A DNA stretch of 64,000 nt from DAOUAT01 sp964551735 (GCA_964551735.1 CAZKEF010000023.1:1-64000), one strand, 5' to 3'; numbered from the stretch's first letter, positions 43,896 through 52,745 are shown. Program-made: numbers and translations. The notes: generated from the letters alone by a model not told the origin.

Positions 43896-43951
43896 GTAGG
43901 GGCACGGCCTTGCGCCTGCCCGTGGAGGCGACCGCAAGAGTGCGCCCCTAC
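43896..43951. repeat. Short inverted-repeat element between the two CUT2 permease genes
   Basis: A 56-bp copy bounded by GTAGGGGC and GCCCCTAC, with inner GGCCTTGCGCCTGCC and GACCGCAAGAG. It matches the elements at 27355 and 33449. Confidence 0.68.
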
Positions 43952-43964
43952 AACTTGCTGCCGC

Positions 43965-44996
43965 TCAGCCCTTCCGCTTGTCTAGCGCATACCGTTGCGC
44001 CAGGATCGCCACGAAGGTCGCAACCCCCTTGAGGGTGAATTGCCAGTCCGGCGACAGCAGCAGGCCGGTGGCCGACGAAGTCATCACCGAGAGCAGCACA
44101 GCGCCGACGAACATGCCCAGCACCGACCCGAACCCGCCCGCGATGCTGACCCCGCCCAGGAGGGTGATCACCAACGCGTCGAATTCATAGCCTGCAGCCC
44201 GACTGGAGAGACCAGCCTTATACTCCGACGCCAACAGGATGCCGGTGATGCCGGCCAGCAGCGCGCTCAGCAGATAGAGCGCGGTCAGATGCCGCGTCAC
44301 CTTGATGCCCGAGAGCTTGGCCGCCTCCTGGTTGGCGCCGATCAGGTAGGTGCGCCGGCCCGCCACCGTCTTCCGCTCGAAGATGAAGGCGATGATCACC
44401 AGCGCGACCATGATCAGCACCGAGACCTTGATCGACGTGCCCGGCACAGCCAGGTTGCCGATCACGCCATAGACGTCCGGGAGGCTGGTGTTGCGCTGCG
44501 CGCCCCTGGCCACCACCTGGCCGATGCCGCGCGCCAGAAACATGGTGCCCAGCGTGATGATGATCGAAGGCACCTTGAGCTTCGCGATGAAGAATGCGTT
44601 GATCCCGCCTACGGCCATCGCACACACCAACGCCAGGGCGATCGCGACCCCGTAGGGCAGGCCCAGGCCGTTGGCCAGCTCGTTCTGCGACACATTGGCC
44701 GCCTGGCAGAAGTAGACGGAGAGCACGCCTGTCATCGCGATGATGCCGCCGACCGACATATCGAAGTTGCCCGTGATCAGCAGGAAGGTGACCCCAATCC
44801 CTATGATGACGATGTACCAGTTGTTCGTCAGGATGTTCAGGATGTTTTGGGGCTTGTAGAAGTTGGGCACCACCGCCGAGGCAATCAAGAACAGGACAAC
44901 GAGGACGCCGATCATGAAGAGGGTGATGAACGACTCGTTGCTGATTCGGCTGCCGGCGCGGGCCTTGTGCTCCGCTTTGGTTGTTTCCACGTTCAC
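43965..44996 (-). CDS. Ribose-type (CUT2) ABC transporter permease
   Basis: This 343-residue RbsC-family membrane protein has a cytoplasmic N-terminal tail, then about ten helices, with FDMSVGGIIAMTGVLSV and LLGGVSIAGGFGSVLGM. GTG 44996 overlaps the ATPase stop by four bases (GTGA), with GGGGGAG upstream. It is the second half of a heterodimeric channel with the protein at 42822. The transporter resembles systems for ribose, xylose, autoinducer-2 or polyols. Confidence 0.87.
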   Translation of the reverse strand: MNVETTKAEHKARAGSRISNESFITLFMIGVLVVLFLIASAVVPNFYKPQNILNILTNNWYIVIIGIGVTFLLITGNFDMSVGGIIAMTGVLSVYFCQAANVSQNELANGLGLPYGVAIALALVCAMAVGGINAFFIAKLKVPSIIITLGTMFLARGIGQVVARGAQRNTSLPDVYGVIGNLAVPGTSIKVSVLIMVALVIIAFIFERKTVAGRRTYLIGANQEAAKLSGIKVTRHLTALYLLSALLAGITGILLASEYKAGLSSRAAGYEFDALVITLLGGVSIAGGFGSVLGMFVGAVLLSVMTSSATGLLLSPDWQFTLKGVATFVAILAQRYALDKRKG

Positions 44997-46483
44997 TCTC
45001 CCCCTGTCACCACATGGATGATCTTCTCGCTGTCAATGTCGCAGCCGTTGCGAATTCGTTCCTTGAGGCTCCCGTCATAGAGGAGGTAGATGGTGTCGCA
45101 GATGTTGACCACTTCAGGGAGCTCGGATGAGAAGATCAGGATGGACTTGCCTTCGGCCGAGAGCTGGCGGATGATGCTGTAGATCTCGCTCTTGGCGCCG
45201 ACGTCAATGCCGCGGGTCGGCTCATCCAGCATCAACATGCCGGCATCGGCAAACAGGCACTTGGAGAGGACGACCTTCTGCTGGTTGCCGCCGGAGAGCT
45301 GGGCCGCCTCTTTTTCGATGCTGCTGGTGGCGATCCTGAGCTTGTTAATGTATTCCAGCGTAACCTCCCGTTCACGGGCGCCATTGATAAACCCGCCCTG
45401 GGAGATTTTCGCCATATTCATGACCGGAATGTTGCCGCGGATGGTCAGGACGGTGAAGAGGCCCTGGGAGCGCCGTTCCTCCGGCACCAGCGCGATCCCC
45501 GTCTCGATCACCTGCGCGGTGGAAGCCGGCAATTTCCTTCCGTTGAAGATGATTTCCCCGTGGTAGGGGTCGGCGCCATAGATCGCCCGGGCGAGCTCGG
45601 TCTTGCCCGCGCCGATCAGGCCATAGAACCCGACGATCTCGCCGCGGCGGACATCGAAAGAGATGTCCCGTAGCTTGTGGTTGGAGAGGTTGCGCACCTG
45701 GAGGATGACGTCGTCGCAGTCCTGCTCCCGGGGGGTGTATTGCTCGAAGACCGTCTTGCCGATCATCATTTTGATCAGCTCAGAGCGATCCTTGACCTGC
45801 GCGATGGGCTTTGTGTCAATGTGGTGGCCGTCGCGCATGACCGTGACGTAGTCGCCCAGCTCGAAGATCTCATCGAGCCGGTGCGAAATGTAAATCACCG
45901 TGACGTTGCGCTGGCGCAGGCCTCGGATGATTGTGAAGAGCCGGGCGATCTCCCCTTCGGAGAGCGCAGCCGTCGGCTCGTCCATGATGATGATGTCGCA
46001 CTCGGCCGCGACTGCCTTTGCGATCTCTACGATCTGCTTCTTTGCCACGCTTAGCGTCGAGACCGCTTGCTTCGGGCGGATGGAGGGTTCAAGGCTGTTC
46101 ATCACGCTGACGATCTTGTTGATCTTGTCGGTCTTGCGCAGGAATCCCAAACGCGTGTCTTCCACCCCCAGCGTCAGGTTCTCCTCGACGGTGAGCTGGT
46201 CCACCACATTGAGTTCCTGGAAGAGCGTGCTGATCCCGGCCTGCTTGGCTTCGCGCGTGGTGCGCGCCGCGTACTCTTTCCCGTTGAGGCGGATCGTGCC
46301 GCTGGTGCGCTGGTACGCGCCGGTGAGGATCTTGATCAGCGTGGATTTCCCGGCGCCGTTCTCACCGACCAGGCAGTGGACGGTGTTACGCTTGATGTCG
46401 AAACTGACGTTGTTGACCGCCCGCACGCTGGGAAAGTCCTTGACCAGATCCCTGATCTCGAGAACATTATCTGTCAGTTCCAT
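44993..46483 (-). CDS. Ribose-type (CUT2) ABC transporter ATPase, two fused domains
   Basis: This 496-residue RbsA/MglA-type protein has two ATPase domains. Domain 1 has Walker A GENGAGKST near residue 39, signature LSVAKKQ and Walker B IIMDEP; domain 2 has GLIGAGKTE near 287, LSGGNQQKV and LMLDEP. This is the usual pattern, with one degenerate site in each domain. It couples ATP hydrolysis to the two permeases encoded downstream. The upstream gene is the unusual double binding protein. Confidence 0.9.
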   Translation of the reverse strand: MELTDNVLEIRDLVKDFPSVRAVNNVSFDIKRNTVHCLVGENGAGKSTLIKILTGAYQRTSGTIRLNGKEYAARTTREAKQAGISTLFQELNVVDQLTVEENLTLGVEDTRLGFLRKTDKINKIVSVMNSLEPSIRPKQAVSTLSVAKKQIVEIAKAVAAECDIIIMDEPTAALSEGEIARLFTIIRGLRQRNVTVIYISHRLDEIFELGDYVTVMRDGHHIDTKPIAQVKDRSELIKMMIGKTVFEQYTPREQDCDDVILQVRNLSNHKLRDISFDVRRGEIVGFYGLIGAGKTELARAIYGADPYHGEIIFNGRKLPASTAQVIETGIALVPEERRSQGLFTVLTIRGNIPVMNMAKISQGGFINGAREREVTLEYINKLRIATSSIEKEAAQLSGGNQQKVVLSKCLFADAGMLMLDEPTRGIDVGAKSEIYSIIRQLSAEGKSILIFSSELPEVVNICDTIYLLYDGSLKERIRNGCDIDSEKIIHVVTGGE

Positions 46484-46632
46484 GCATCTGCCCCCTCCCG
46501 TGAGGCCTGGTTCCGCCGGCTCTGTCCACCCGCGGGAGGAGACTTCACCCCTCCCGTCGGGTCATGCTCGGGCCTGCCAGATCGTCACCGCCGCTTCCCG
46601 GCGTGAGACCTGGCAAGCCCTCTGCGGAATGC

Positions 46633-48313
46633 TTACTTGATGTTCGTGCCAAACTGGTTGTTCAACCAGGTGGCGGCATCCTTCTGGGTCATCGTCCAGT
46701 AGGAAACGTTGTAGGCTTTGTAGAAGCCTTCCTGTGCAGGTTGCGAGGTCATCGGGACCTTGCCGGCGGCGACATCCATGATGAGGTCAATGCGGCCCTG
46801 GCCGGTTTCGAGCGGGGGCAGGCCCATGGAGAGCTTGAGCGAGCTGTTCGGGTCGTAGACCTGCTTGTACTCGATCTCATCGAAGTCCACCGAGCAGACG
46901 ATCTCGGTGAGCGGCTTGCCGTTATCCATCTTGCCGCGGCCGACCTGGGTGAGGGCGGCCATGGTGCCGACGGTGAGGTTGGAGGCTTCGGAGTAGATCA
47001 GGTTGACTTCGGGGTGCTGGGTGACGAGGTCAATGATGATCTGCTTGGCGGTGTCGGCGCCCTTGGAGGCGTCGAGGCAGCCCAGGTCTTTGGCGGTGGG
47101 ATCCACGGAGAGGACGCCCTTGACCCAGGGGTCGGTGCGGCCGGACTTGACCTCGGTGTGGTTGGGCCAGCCGAGCTGGGCCATGACGATGGGCTTATCG
47201 GGGTGCGCGGCCTTCCACTGCTTGGCCATCTCGACGCCCATGGCGAAGGAGATGCCGGCCTCGTCGGAGCGGGCCACGGGGATGCCGCTGTCGCCCAACG
47301 GGCTGAAGAACGAGGTGAGGATGATGCCCTTGCTGAGGGCTTCCTCAACGGCCGGTTTGACGGTCTCATAGTCCCAGATGTGGAGGGTGGCGGCGTCCAT
47401 GCCCTGGGCGATGATCTGGTCCACGTTGGCGGTCATGGTGGCCGAGTCGGACTTGCCATCGAAGACGAAGACCTCGGCGCCGTACTTCTCTTTGGCGTAG
47501 GCCTTGGCTGCGGTGAACTGGCCCTGGTGGAAGACGTTGGTCAGGTCCGAGACAAAGAACGCGATCTTCTTCGGCTTATCGGTGGCCGGTTTGTAGGGGG
47601 AGGCGGCGGCCGGCTTGGCGGCCGGGGCTGCGATCTTGGTGCCGAACTGGGAGTTGAGCCAGTTGACCGCGTCGCCTTCCGTCATCGTCCAGTAGGAGAC
47701 GTTGTAGGCTTTGTAGAAGCCTTCCTGTGCAGGTTGCGAGGTCATCGGGACCTNNNNNNNNNNNNNNNNNNNNNNNNNNNNNNNNNNNNNNNNNNNNNNN
47801 NNNNNNNNNNNNNNNNNNNNNNNNNNNNNNNNNNNNNNNNNNNNNNNNNNNNNCGTCGGAGCGGGCCACGGGGATGCCGCTGTCGCCCAACGGGCTGAAG
47901 AACGAGGTCAGGATAATGCCCTTGCCGAGGGCTTCCTGCACCGCGGGCTTCACCGCTTCGTAATCCCAGATATGGAGGGTGGCGGCGTCCATGCCCTGGG
48001 CCATGATCTGGTCCACGTTGGCGGTCATGGTGGCCGAGTCGGACTTGCCGTCGAAGATGAACACCTCCGCGCCGTACTTCTCTTTGGCGTACTTCTTGGC
48101 TTCGGTGGCCTGGCCCTGGTGGAAGACGTTGGTCAGGTCCGACACGAAGAACGCGATCTTCATGGGCTTGGCTTCCGCGGCTGCGGGCGCCGTGGTCGGT
48201 TCAGCGACCGGCGCTTGGGCCGCCGGGGTGGGGGTGGCGCCCCCGCCGCACGCCGCCAGGATCATGCCGGCGAGCAGCGCCAGGGCCACAAGGGCAAACA
48301 GATTCTTCTTCAT
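46633..48313 (-). CDS. Tandem-duplicated CUT2 sugar-binding lipoprotein, interrupted by a scaffold gap
   Basis: Two near-identical periplasmic-binding domains are fused. The start (ATG 48313 after GAGGAG) gives a lipoprotein signal with lipobox LAAC, a TPTPAAQAP linker and domain 1 (MKIAFFVSDLTNVFHQGQ). After the gap come the end of domain 1, the linker AAPAAKPAAASPYKPATD and domain 2 (KIAFFVSDLTNVFHQGQ again), with no stop, signal or start between them. The two sides of the gap are in different frames only because the run of 100 N is a placeholder. By comparison with domain 2, 501 bases (167 codons) are missing, which restores one frame and predicts about 693 residues. It serves the adjacent CUT2 transporter. 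Confidence 0.82.
47754..47853. other. Assembly gap (100 N)
   Basis: Exactly 100 unknown bases. The left flank (47704-47753) repeats 46711-46760 and the right flank (47854-47908) repeats 47262-47316 with no visible difference, so assembly probably broke on the repeat inside the duplicated binding protein. Confidence 0.97.
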
Positions 48314-48466
48314 GGTGCGTTTTCTCCTCTTTGCTAAAGGGTTTCTTGTTTGCGCCAGATTGCGCATCGGATGACGAACCGGCGCTGGTTCCTTCACCCG
48401 CGCACATCACGCTTCACTTGCAATGACACCTCCTTGTTGCCTTAAATCAGGAGAAAGTATCAGGCA

Positions 48467-49216
48467 TCAGTACCCGCTGACGTCCTGCGCCAACCCGTAG
48501 AGCACCAGCTCGGTGACGCAGCCGCCCCGCGTCAGTGCGCAGGTCTGGTACACCATGTCGGCGAAGTGCTCGGGGCGCACGGCAAGCTCCTCGTCCCACT
48601 CGAACTTGTTCACGCCCTGGGCCGCCGCCTGGAAACCGGTATTGGAGCCGCCCGGCACTAGCAGCCCAACCGCGATCCCGTGGGGCCGCAGCTCGGTGTA
48701 GAGGCAGCGGGTGAAGGAGTTGACGGCCGCCTTGGCCGCGGAGTAGACCGACCAGCCCGGCCACGAGCGGCGGTCGCACGCGCTGGAGACGTTGATGATC
48801 TTGCCGTAGCCCTGCTGCTTGAACTGCGGCGTGAAGGTCCGGCAACTCATGATCGTGCTGAAGAGGTTCAGCTCGATGATGCGTTGGTTGATAGCGTCAT
48901 CCATCTCTTCGATCGGCGCCACCTTCAGCGCGCCGCCCGCGTAGTTGATGAGGAAGTCAACCTTGCCGAAAGCCGCCAGCGTCTCCTGCAACGCGCGCGT
49001 CCAGGTCTCCGGCCTGGTCACGTCGGTTGCCAGCGCCACCACCTGCGAGCCGGAGGCCGTGCAGGCGTCGGCCGTGGCCTGGAGGGCCGCTTCATTGTGG
49101 TCAATCAGCACCAGGCTCACTTGGTCGAGCGCGGCGAACAGCTCGGCCGTGGCCTTGCCGAAGCCGGAGCCCACGCCGCTCATAACCGCCACTTTTCCTT
49201 TGAGAGATTCAGCCAT
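48467..49216 (-). CDS. Short-chain dehydrogenase/reductase
   Basis: This 249-residue SDR has an NAD(P) motif SGVGSGFG at 14-21, a NYAGG motif (usually NNAGG), catalytic Ser in INVSSACD, and YSAAK. It would oxidise or reduce a hydroxyl or carbonyl group. It is the last gene of the closely packed microcompartment operon, 33 bases after the alcohol dehydrogenase; the next gene is 153 bases on. No encapsulation tail is obvious. The substrate may be a pathway polyol or ketose. Confidence 0.85.
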   Translation of the reverse strand: MAESLKGKVAVMSGVGSGFGKATAELFAALDQVSLVLIDHNEAALQATADACTASGSQVVALATDVTRPETWTRALQETLAAFGKVDFLINYAGGALKVAPIEEMDDAINQRIIELNLFSTIMSCRTFTPQFKQQGYGKIINVSSACDRRSWPGWSVYSAAKAAVNSFTRCLYTELRPHGIAVGLLVPGGSNTGFQAAAQGVNKFEWDEELAVRPEHFADMVYQTCALTRGGCVTELVLYGLAQDVSGY

Positions 49217-49249
49217 GAGTACCCCCTTCGATGTTGAATGGTCGTCTCT

Positions 49250-50278
49250 TCAGACTTCAAGCACCACTTTCCCGAACTGGCTGGCCGCTTCGAGATAGGT
49301 CTCGGCTGCCGACGCGTCGCGCAAGGGGAAGACCCGGTCAACGACGGGGCGCAGCTTGCCGGCCGCCAGCAGGCCCATGACCGCTCGGAATTCCCGGTCG
49401 TTCGCCATGGTGGAGCCGTGCAGGCTGACCTGTTTGCGCCACAGGAGCCGTAGGTCCAGCTCGGTGAGCGGCGCGGTCGTGGCCCCACAGGTGACGTAGC
49501 GGCCGCCTTTGCCCAGGCAGCGCAGGCTGGTCTGCCAGGTGGCCGCGCCCACGCTGTCGCACACGACGTCCACGCCCTGGCCGGCCGTCAGCCGGGCCAC
49601 GGCCGCCGCGACGTCCTCCGCGCGGTAGTCAATGGCTGCGTCGGCGCCCAGCGCACGGGCGCGGCGCACTTTTTCGGGGCCGCCGGTCGAGGCGTAGACG
49701 GTGGCGCCCAGCAACTGCGCGATCTGGATGCTGGCCGTGGCGACCCCGCCCCCCGCGCCCACGACCAGGACGCGTTCGCCGGGCTGAATGTTGGCTTTGC
49801 TCACCAGCATCCGCCAGGCGGTCATAAAGACCAGCGGCGCGGCCGCGGCCTCGACTAGGGTGTAACCGGCCGGCAACGGGTGCAGGTTTTGCGCGGGCAC
49901 GACCACGTATTCTGCCATGCCCCCGCGCGCGTCACGGCCCAGGATGCCGAAATGGTCGCAGAGGCTCTGCTCGCCCGCCAGGCAGTAGGGGCAGCGGCCG
50001 CAGCTCAGCGCGGGGTTGAGCGCTACCGCCGTGCCCGGCGCCACCCCGGTCACACCCGGCCCCAGCCCGGCCACGATGCCCGCCGCGTCCGCGCCGGTGA
50101 TGTGCGGCCAGGGCAGGCCCGCAGCCGGCCCCCGGCCCCGCACGATCAGGTCCAGGTGGTTCAACGCGCACGCTTTCACCTGCACCAACGCCTCTCCGGC
50201 GCCGGGTACAGGATCGGGCACATCTTCATAGCGCAGGACATCGGGTCCGCCGGGGTGATGGAAGGTGATGGCTTTCAT
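49250..50278 (-). CDS. Zinc-type (MDR) alcohol dehydrogenase
   Basis: This 342-residue medium-chain dehydrogenase has a structural-zinc lobe C-GRC-PYC-LAGEQSLC near residues 93-107, a nucleotide motif VVGAGGGVATASIQIA near 170 and the catalytic-zinc region ALNHLDLIVRG with Asn-His in place of the usual Cys, so the catalytic zinc may be absent. That pattern is closer to quinone-reductase-like MDRs. Its start follows the PanB-like gene stop directly, so it is part of the BMC operon. The aldehyde or ketone it acts on is unknown. Confidence 0.83.
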   Translation of the reverse strand: MKAITFHHPGGPDVLRYEDVPDPVPGAGEALVQVKACALNHLDLIVRGRGPAAGLPWPHITGADAAGIVAGLGPGVTGVAPGTAVALNPALSCGRCPYCLAGEQSLCDHFGILGRDARGGMAEYVVVPAQNLHPLPAGYTLVEAAAAPLVFMTAWRMLVSKANIQPGERVLVVGAGGGVATASIQIAQLLGATVYASTGGPEKVRRARALGADAAIDYRAEDVAAAVARLTAGQGVDVVCDSVGAATWQTSLRCLGKGGRYVTCGATTAPLTELDLRLLWRKQVSLHGSTMANDREFRAVMGLLAAGKLRPVVDRVFPLRDASAAETYLEAASQFGKVVLEV

Positions 50279-51130
50279 CTATCTGCGTAACTGCTGCAGC
50301 AGCTTAGTCAGCTCGGCGTCGTCAATCTGATAGGTGTGCTCGGGCGCCGGGAAGCTGCCGCCTTCGACCTCGCGGCGGAACTGCCCCAGCGCGTTGACGG
50401 TCGCGGTCGCCATGTCGGCGTACACTTTCAGGAACCGCGGCGACATCTCCTTGAACAGGCCGAGCATGTCTTGCGTCACCAGCGCCTGGCCGTCGCAATC
50501 CGGACCAGAGCCGATGCCGATGGTTGGAATCTCCAGGCTGCGGGTAATGATCTGCCCCAGCGCCGTGGGCAGGCATTCGAGCACCAGCGCGAACGCGCCC
50601 TGCCGGGCCATTTCCACCGCGTCGTTGATGATCTCTTGCGCGGCCGCCGCCGTCTGGCCCGGCAGCTTGATCCGGCCGGTGCTGATGATCTTCTGCTTGG
50701 TGACGCCCACGTGTCCCATGACGGGGATGCCCGCGGCCGCGATCTCGCCGATCAGGTGGGCCTCGCGGCGTGTGCCCTCCAGGTGGACCGCGTCCGCGCC
50801 GCCCTCTTTCATCAGCCGGCTGGCCGTCCGCAAGGCGTCTTCGGTGGTGTTGTACGAGGCGAACGGCATGGTTGTGACGACCAGACAGCGTTTCGTCCCG
50901 TTGCGCACCGCGCGCGTGTGGTAGATCATCTCGTCAACGGAGACCGACACCGCTTCCCCGCGGCCGTTGCCGACCGTGCCCACGGCGTCGCTCACCAGCA
51001 CGATGTCCGCCCCGGCCTGGTCAATGAAGGAGGCCATGGGGAAGTCGTACGCGGTCAGCATGGTGATCTTCTGGCCGCGGTTCTTCTTGCCGCGCAGCGA
51101 CGATGGCGTGACTTTGGTCTGTGTGCTCAC
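50279..51130 (-). CDS. PanB-like aldolase (ketopantoate hydroxymethyltransferase family), altered metal site
   Basis: This 283-residue TIM-barrel protein has PanB motifs ITMLTAYDFPMASFIDQAG, MIYHTRAVRNG, VLECLPTAL and IGIGSGPDCDGQ. PanB adds a hydroxymethyl group from methylene-tetrahydrofolate to a 2-oxoacid. Compared from memory with E. coli PanB, Asp45 (here D48), Glu114 (E118) and Glu181 (E185) are kept, but metal ligand Asp84 is Thr87 and Lys112 is His116, and the GDSLGMV motif reads SDAVGTV. It may thus catalyse a different aldol-type step. Start is GTG 51130. It sits just after the BMC shell genes, with no other pantothenate gene near. Confidence 0.8.
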   Translation of the reverse strand: MSTQTKVTPSSLRGKKNRGQKITMLTAYDFPMASFIDQAGADIVLVSDAVGTVGNGRGEAVSVSVDEMIYHTRAVRNGTKRCLVVTTMPFASYNTTEDALRTASRLMKEGGADAVHLEGTRREAHLIGEIAAAGIPVMGHVGVTKQKIISTGRIKLPGQTAAAAQEIINDAVEMARQGAFALVLECLPTALGQIITRSLEIPTIGIGSGPDCDGQALVTQDMLGLFKEMSPRFLKVYADMATATVNALGQFRREVEGGSFPAPEHTYQIDDAELTKLLQQLRR

Positions 51131-51136
51131 ACTCGC

Positions 51137-51463
51137 TTACTCCACCACTACGGGCAGGAGCGATTCGAGATCCAGGTGCGGGCTGGGCAGGATGCGGACT
51201 GAGACAACCTGCCCCAGCCGCCGCGCGGCCTGGCTGCCTGCCTCCAACGCGGTGCGCACTGCGCCCACGTCGCCGCGCACCATCACCGTCATATAGCCGC
51301 CGCCGATGGCCCGGCGCTGCAACAGCTTCACAGTGGCCGCTTTCACCATGGCATCGGCCGCCTCGATGCAGGGGATCAACCCCTTGGTTTCAATCATGCC
51401 CAGGGCCCGCATCCCGGGGTCCATCTCGCCATGGGTTGTCTGAAGTTCGTTTGCTTGGGTCAT
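51137..51463 (-). CDS. BMC-H shell protein (hexamer)
   Basis: This 108-residue single-domain BMC protein should form hexameric tiles of a microcompartment shell. Core motifs are ALGMIETKGLIPCIEAADAM and, at the pore and edge, RAIGGGYMTVMVRGDVGAV. A short N-terminal extension of about 18 residues precedes the fold. It lies 6 bases upstream of panB-like and 3 bases after BMC-P. A second, different BMC-H is encoded at 52746. Confidence 0.95.
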   Translation of the reverse strand: MTQANELQTTHGEMDPGMRALGMIETKGLIPCIEAADAMVKAATVKLLQRRAIGGGYMTVMVRGDVGAVRTALEAGSQAARRLGQVVSVRILPSPHLDLESLLPVVVE

Positions 51464-51466
51464 AGC

Positions 51467-51757
51467 TTATGCCTTCCTGAAGACCATTTCCCCGTTGTAG
51501 CGCAGGGAGTCAAGGATACCGATGATCGCGGCATCAGCCGGCGCGCGGTCGTTGCCCACGGCCATGCGCGCGGTGGAGCCCTGGCACACCATCACCAGCT
51601 CCCCATCGCCCGCGCCGATCAGGTCAACCGCCAGGAACGGAGCCCCGGTCGGGCTGCCCTGCGCGTCTGCCTGGCTCACGACCAGCAGTTTGGTCGCCTG
51701 CAGTGCATCCACTTTGACTGAGGCGACGGCCGCCCCCATTACTTTGGCGATGATCAT
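51467..51757 (-). CDS. BMC-P shell vertex protein (EutN/CcmL)
   Basis: This 96-residue EutN/CcmL-family protein should form pentamers that cap the corners of a microcompartment shell. It opens MIIAKVMGAAVASVKVDAL and has FLAVDLIGAGDGELVMV and a conserved ending. Length and motifs are typical. A single BMC-P gene is present. It confirms that the operon makes a closed icosahedral shell, not a flat array. Confidence 0.95.
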   Translation of the reverse strand: MIIAKVMGAAVASVKVDALQATKLLVVSQADAQGSPTGAPFLAVDLIGAGDGELVMVCQGSTARMAVGNDRAPADAAIIGILDSLRYNGEMVFRKA

Positions 51758-51776
51758 GTTGTGCGCCTCCTCAGCC

Positions 51777-52103
51777 TCAATTCCGCCCGTAGAGCTGCTT
51801 CACAGCGCCGATCAGTTGGTCAACCACCGGGCTGGCCGCCTTCGGGCTCGGGGCGGACTGTGCGCCGCGCCCGCCGTCCAGGGGGCCATGCTGGCACCCC
51901 TTGGGTTTGCCGAACACGGCCGCCGGTTGGCTGCTCGGCGACCGGGCCGTTGCCGCTGCGCCGGGCGCCACCAGCTTCACGCCGAGCTGCGTGGCGGTCT
52001 CGCGGGCGATGGCCGTCAGGATCGTGTCCTCGTCTACGGTCAGCTCGCGCACGCCCTGCGCAGCCAGCGCCTCGATGTCCGTGGCGGAAATGAAGGTTTT
52101 CAC
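51777..52103 (-). CDS. Small BMC-operon protein with encapsulation-peptide-like tail
   Basis: This 108-residue protein starts at GTG 52103, one base after the BMC-T stop; longer upstream codons belong to that gene. Three parts are visible: an N-terminal domain (VKTFISATDIEALAAQGVRE, LTVDEDTIL, ETATQLGVKL; residues 1-44) that resembles the opening of several BMC-linked proteins, a Ser/Ala/Pro/Gly-rich linker with KGCQHGP (about 45-90), and an amphipathic helix at the end (VVDQLIGAVKQLYGRN, 93-108). Such a helix behind a flexible linker is the classical layout of an encapsulation peptide. It may be a scaffold or adaptor inside the shell. I do not recognise a named family. Confidence 0.72.
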   Translation of the reverse strand: MKTFISATDIEALAAQGVRELTVDEDTILTAIARETATQLGVKLVAPGAAATARSPSSQPAAVFGKPKGCQHGPLDGGRGAQSAPSPKAASPVVDQLIGAVKQLYGRN

Positions 52104-52104
52104 G

Positions 52105-52734
52105 TTATGCGCCCCCCTTGCCGCGGGCGGCGCCGGGCAAGCTGTTGACCGCGGTGACGGCCGCGTCGCGCGCGACGCGCACCTCCGACTCGGTGCCTGA
52201 GATGTAGAGGCGGCCGAACTTGCCCGCGGGCTGATAGTGGACCAGGGTGATGTTGGCCGCCTTCTCGGCCTCATTGGCTGCCAGCATGACGTAGGCCGCG
52301 GGCACCACCTCGATCACACACAGGGTCTGGCCCTTGAGCAGGAGCCCGCCGCGGCTGGCCTGGTTGACGAGCTGCGCCTCCCAGGGATCCACACCGGTGA
52401 CGGTCTTCACCGACACGACCTCCGGCTTCCAGCGGTCGGCCTCCGTCAGGCCGAACTTCGCCAGCGCCTGGCGGCCCGCGGTTTTGACCCCTTCCTGGAA
52501 GAAGCCGTGGATCTCCAGCGTGCCGTACTCGCGCTCAACCCGCAGCAGGCCCGGCCGGACTTCGGTGGTCTTCAGCGCGGCGTCCAGCACTTCGTACACG
52601 TCGCTGGCCGGGGCCAGCTCCATGAAGATCTCCGCCATCCCCTCCACAGGGGTATCTCCTTGCAGCAGGATACCGGTCAGCGCCGCATACTGAGGCTGCA
52701 TGGAGTCTATGAGCACATAGGTCCTGAGGTCCAT
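52105..52734 (-). CDS. BMC-T shell protein (tandem BMC domain trimer, permuted type)
   Basis: This 209-residue protein has two BMC-fold halves: RTYVLIDSMQPQYAALTG with VYEVLDAALKTTEVRPG and YGTLEIHG, then VIEVVPAAYVMLAANEAEKA and GRLYISGTESEVRVARDA. Strong resemblance to the BMC-T (double-stacked, permuted) protein of the Rhodococcus/Mycobacterium (RMM) microcompartment is recalled from memory. Such trimers often have gated pores for larger metabolites such as cofactors or sugar phosphates. It lies 11 bases after BMC-H (52746). Confidence 0.9.
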   Translation of the reverse strand: MDLRTYVLIDSMQPQYAALTGILLQGDTPVEGMAEIFMELAPASDVYEVLDAALKTTEVRPGLLRVEREYGTLEIHGFFQEGVKTAGRQALAKFGLTEADRWKPEVVSVKTVTGVDPWEAQLVNQASRGGLLLKGQTLCVIEVVPAAYVMLAANEAEKAANITLVHYQPAGKFGRLYISGTESEVRVARDAAVTAVNSLPGAARGKGGA

Positions 52735-52745
52735 CGGTCAACCTC

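Noticed and set aside
46564..47898. Plus-strand open frame of 444 codons crossing the N gap
   Set aside because: It is antisense to the double binding protein, and its length depends on the placeholder N run.
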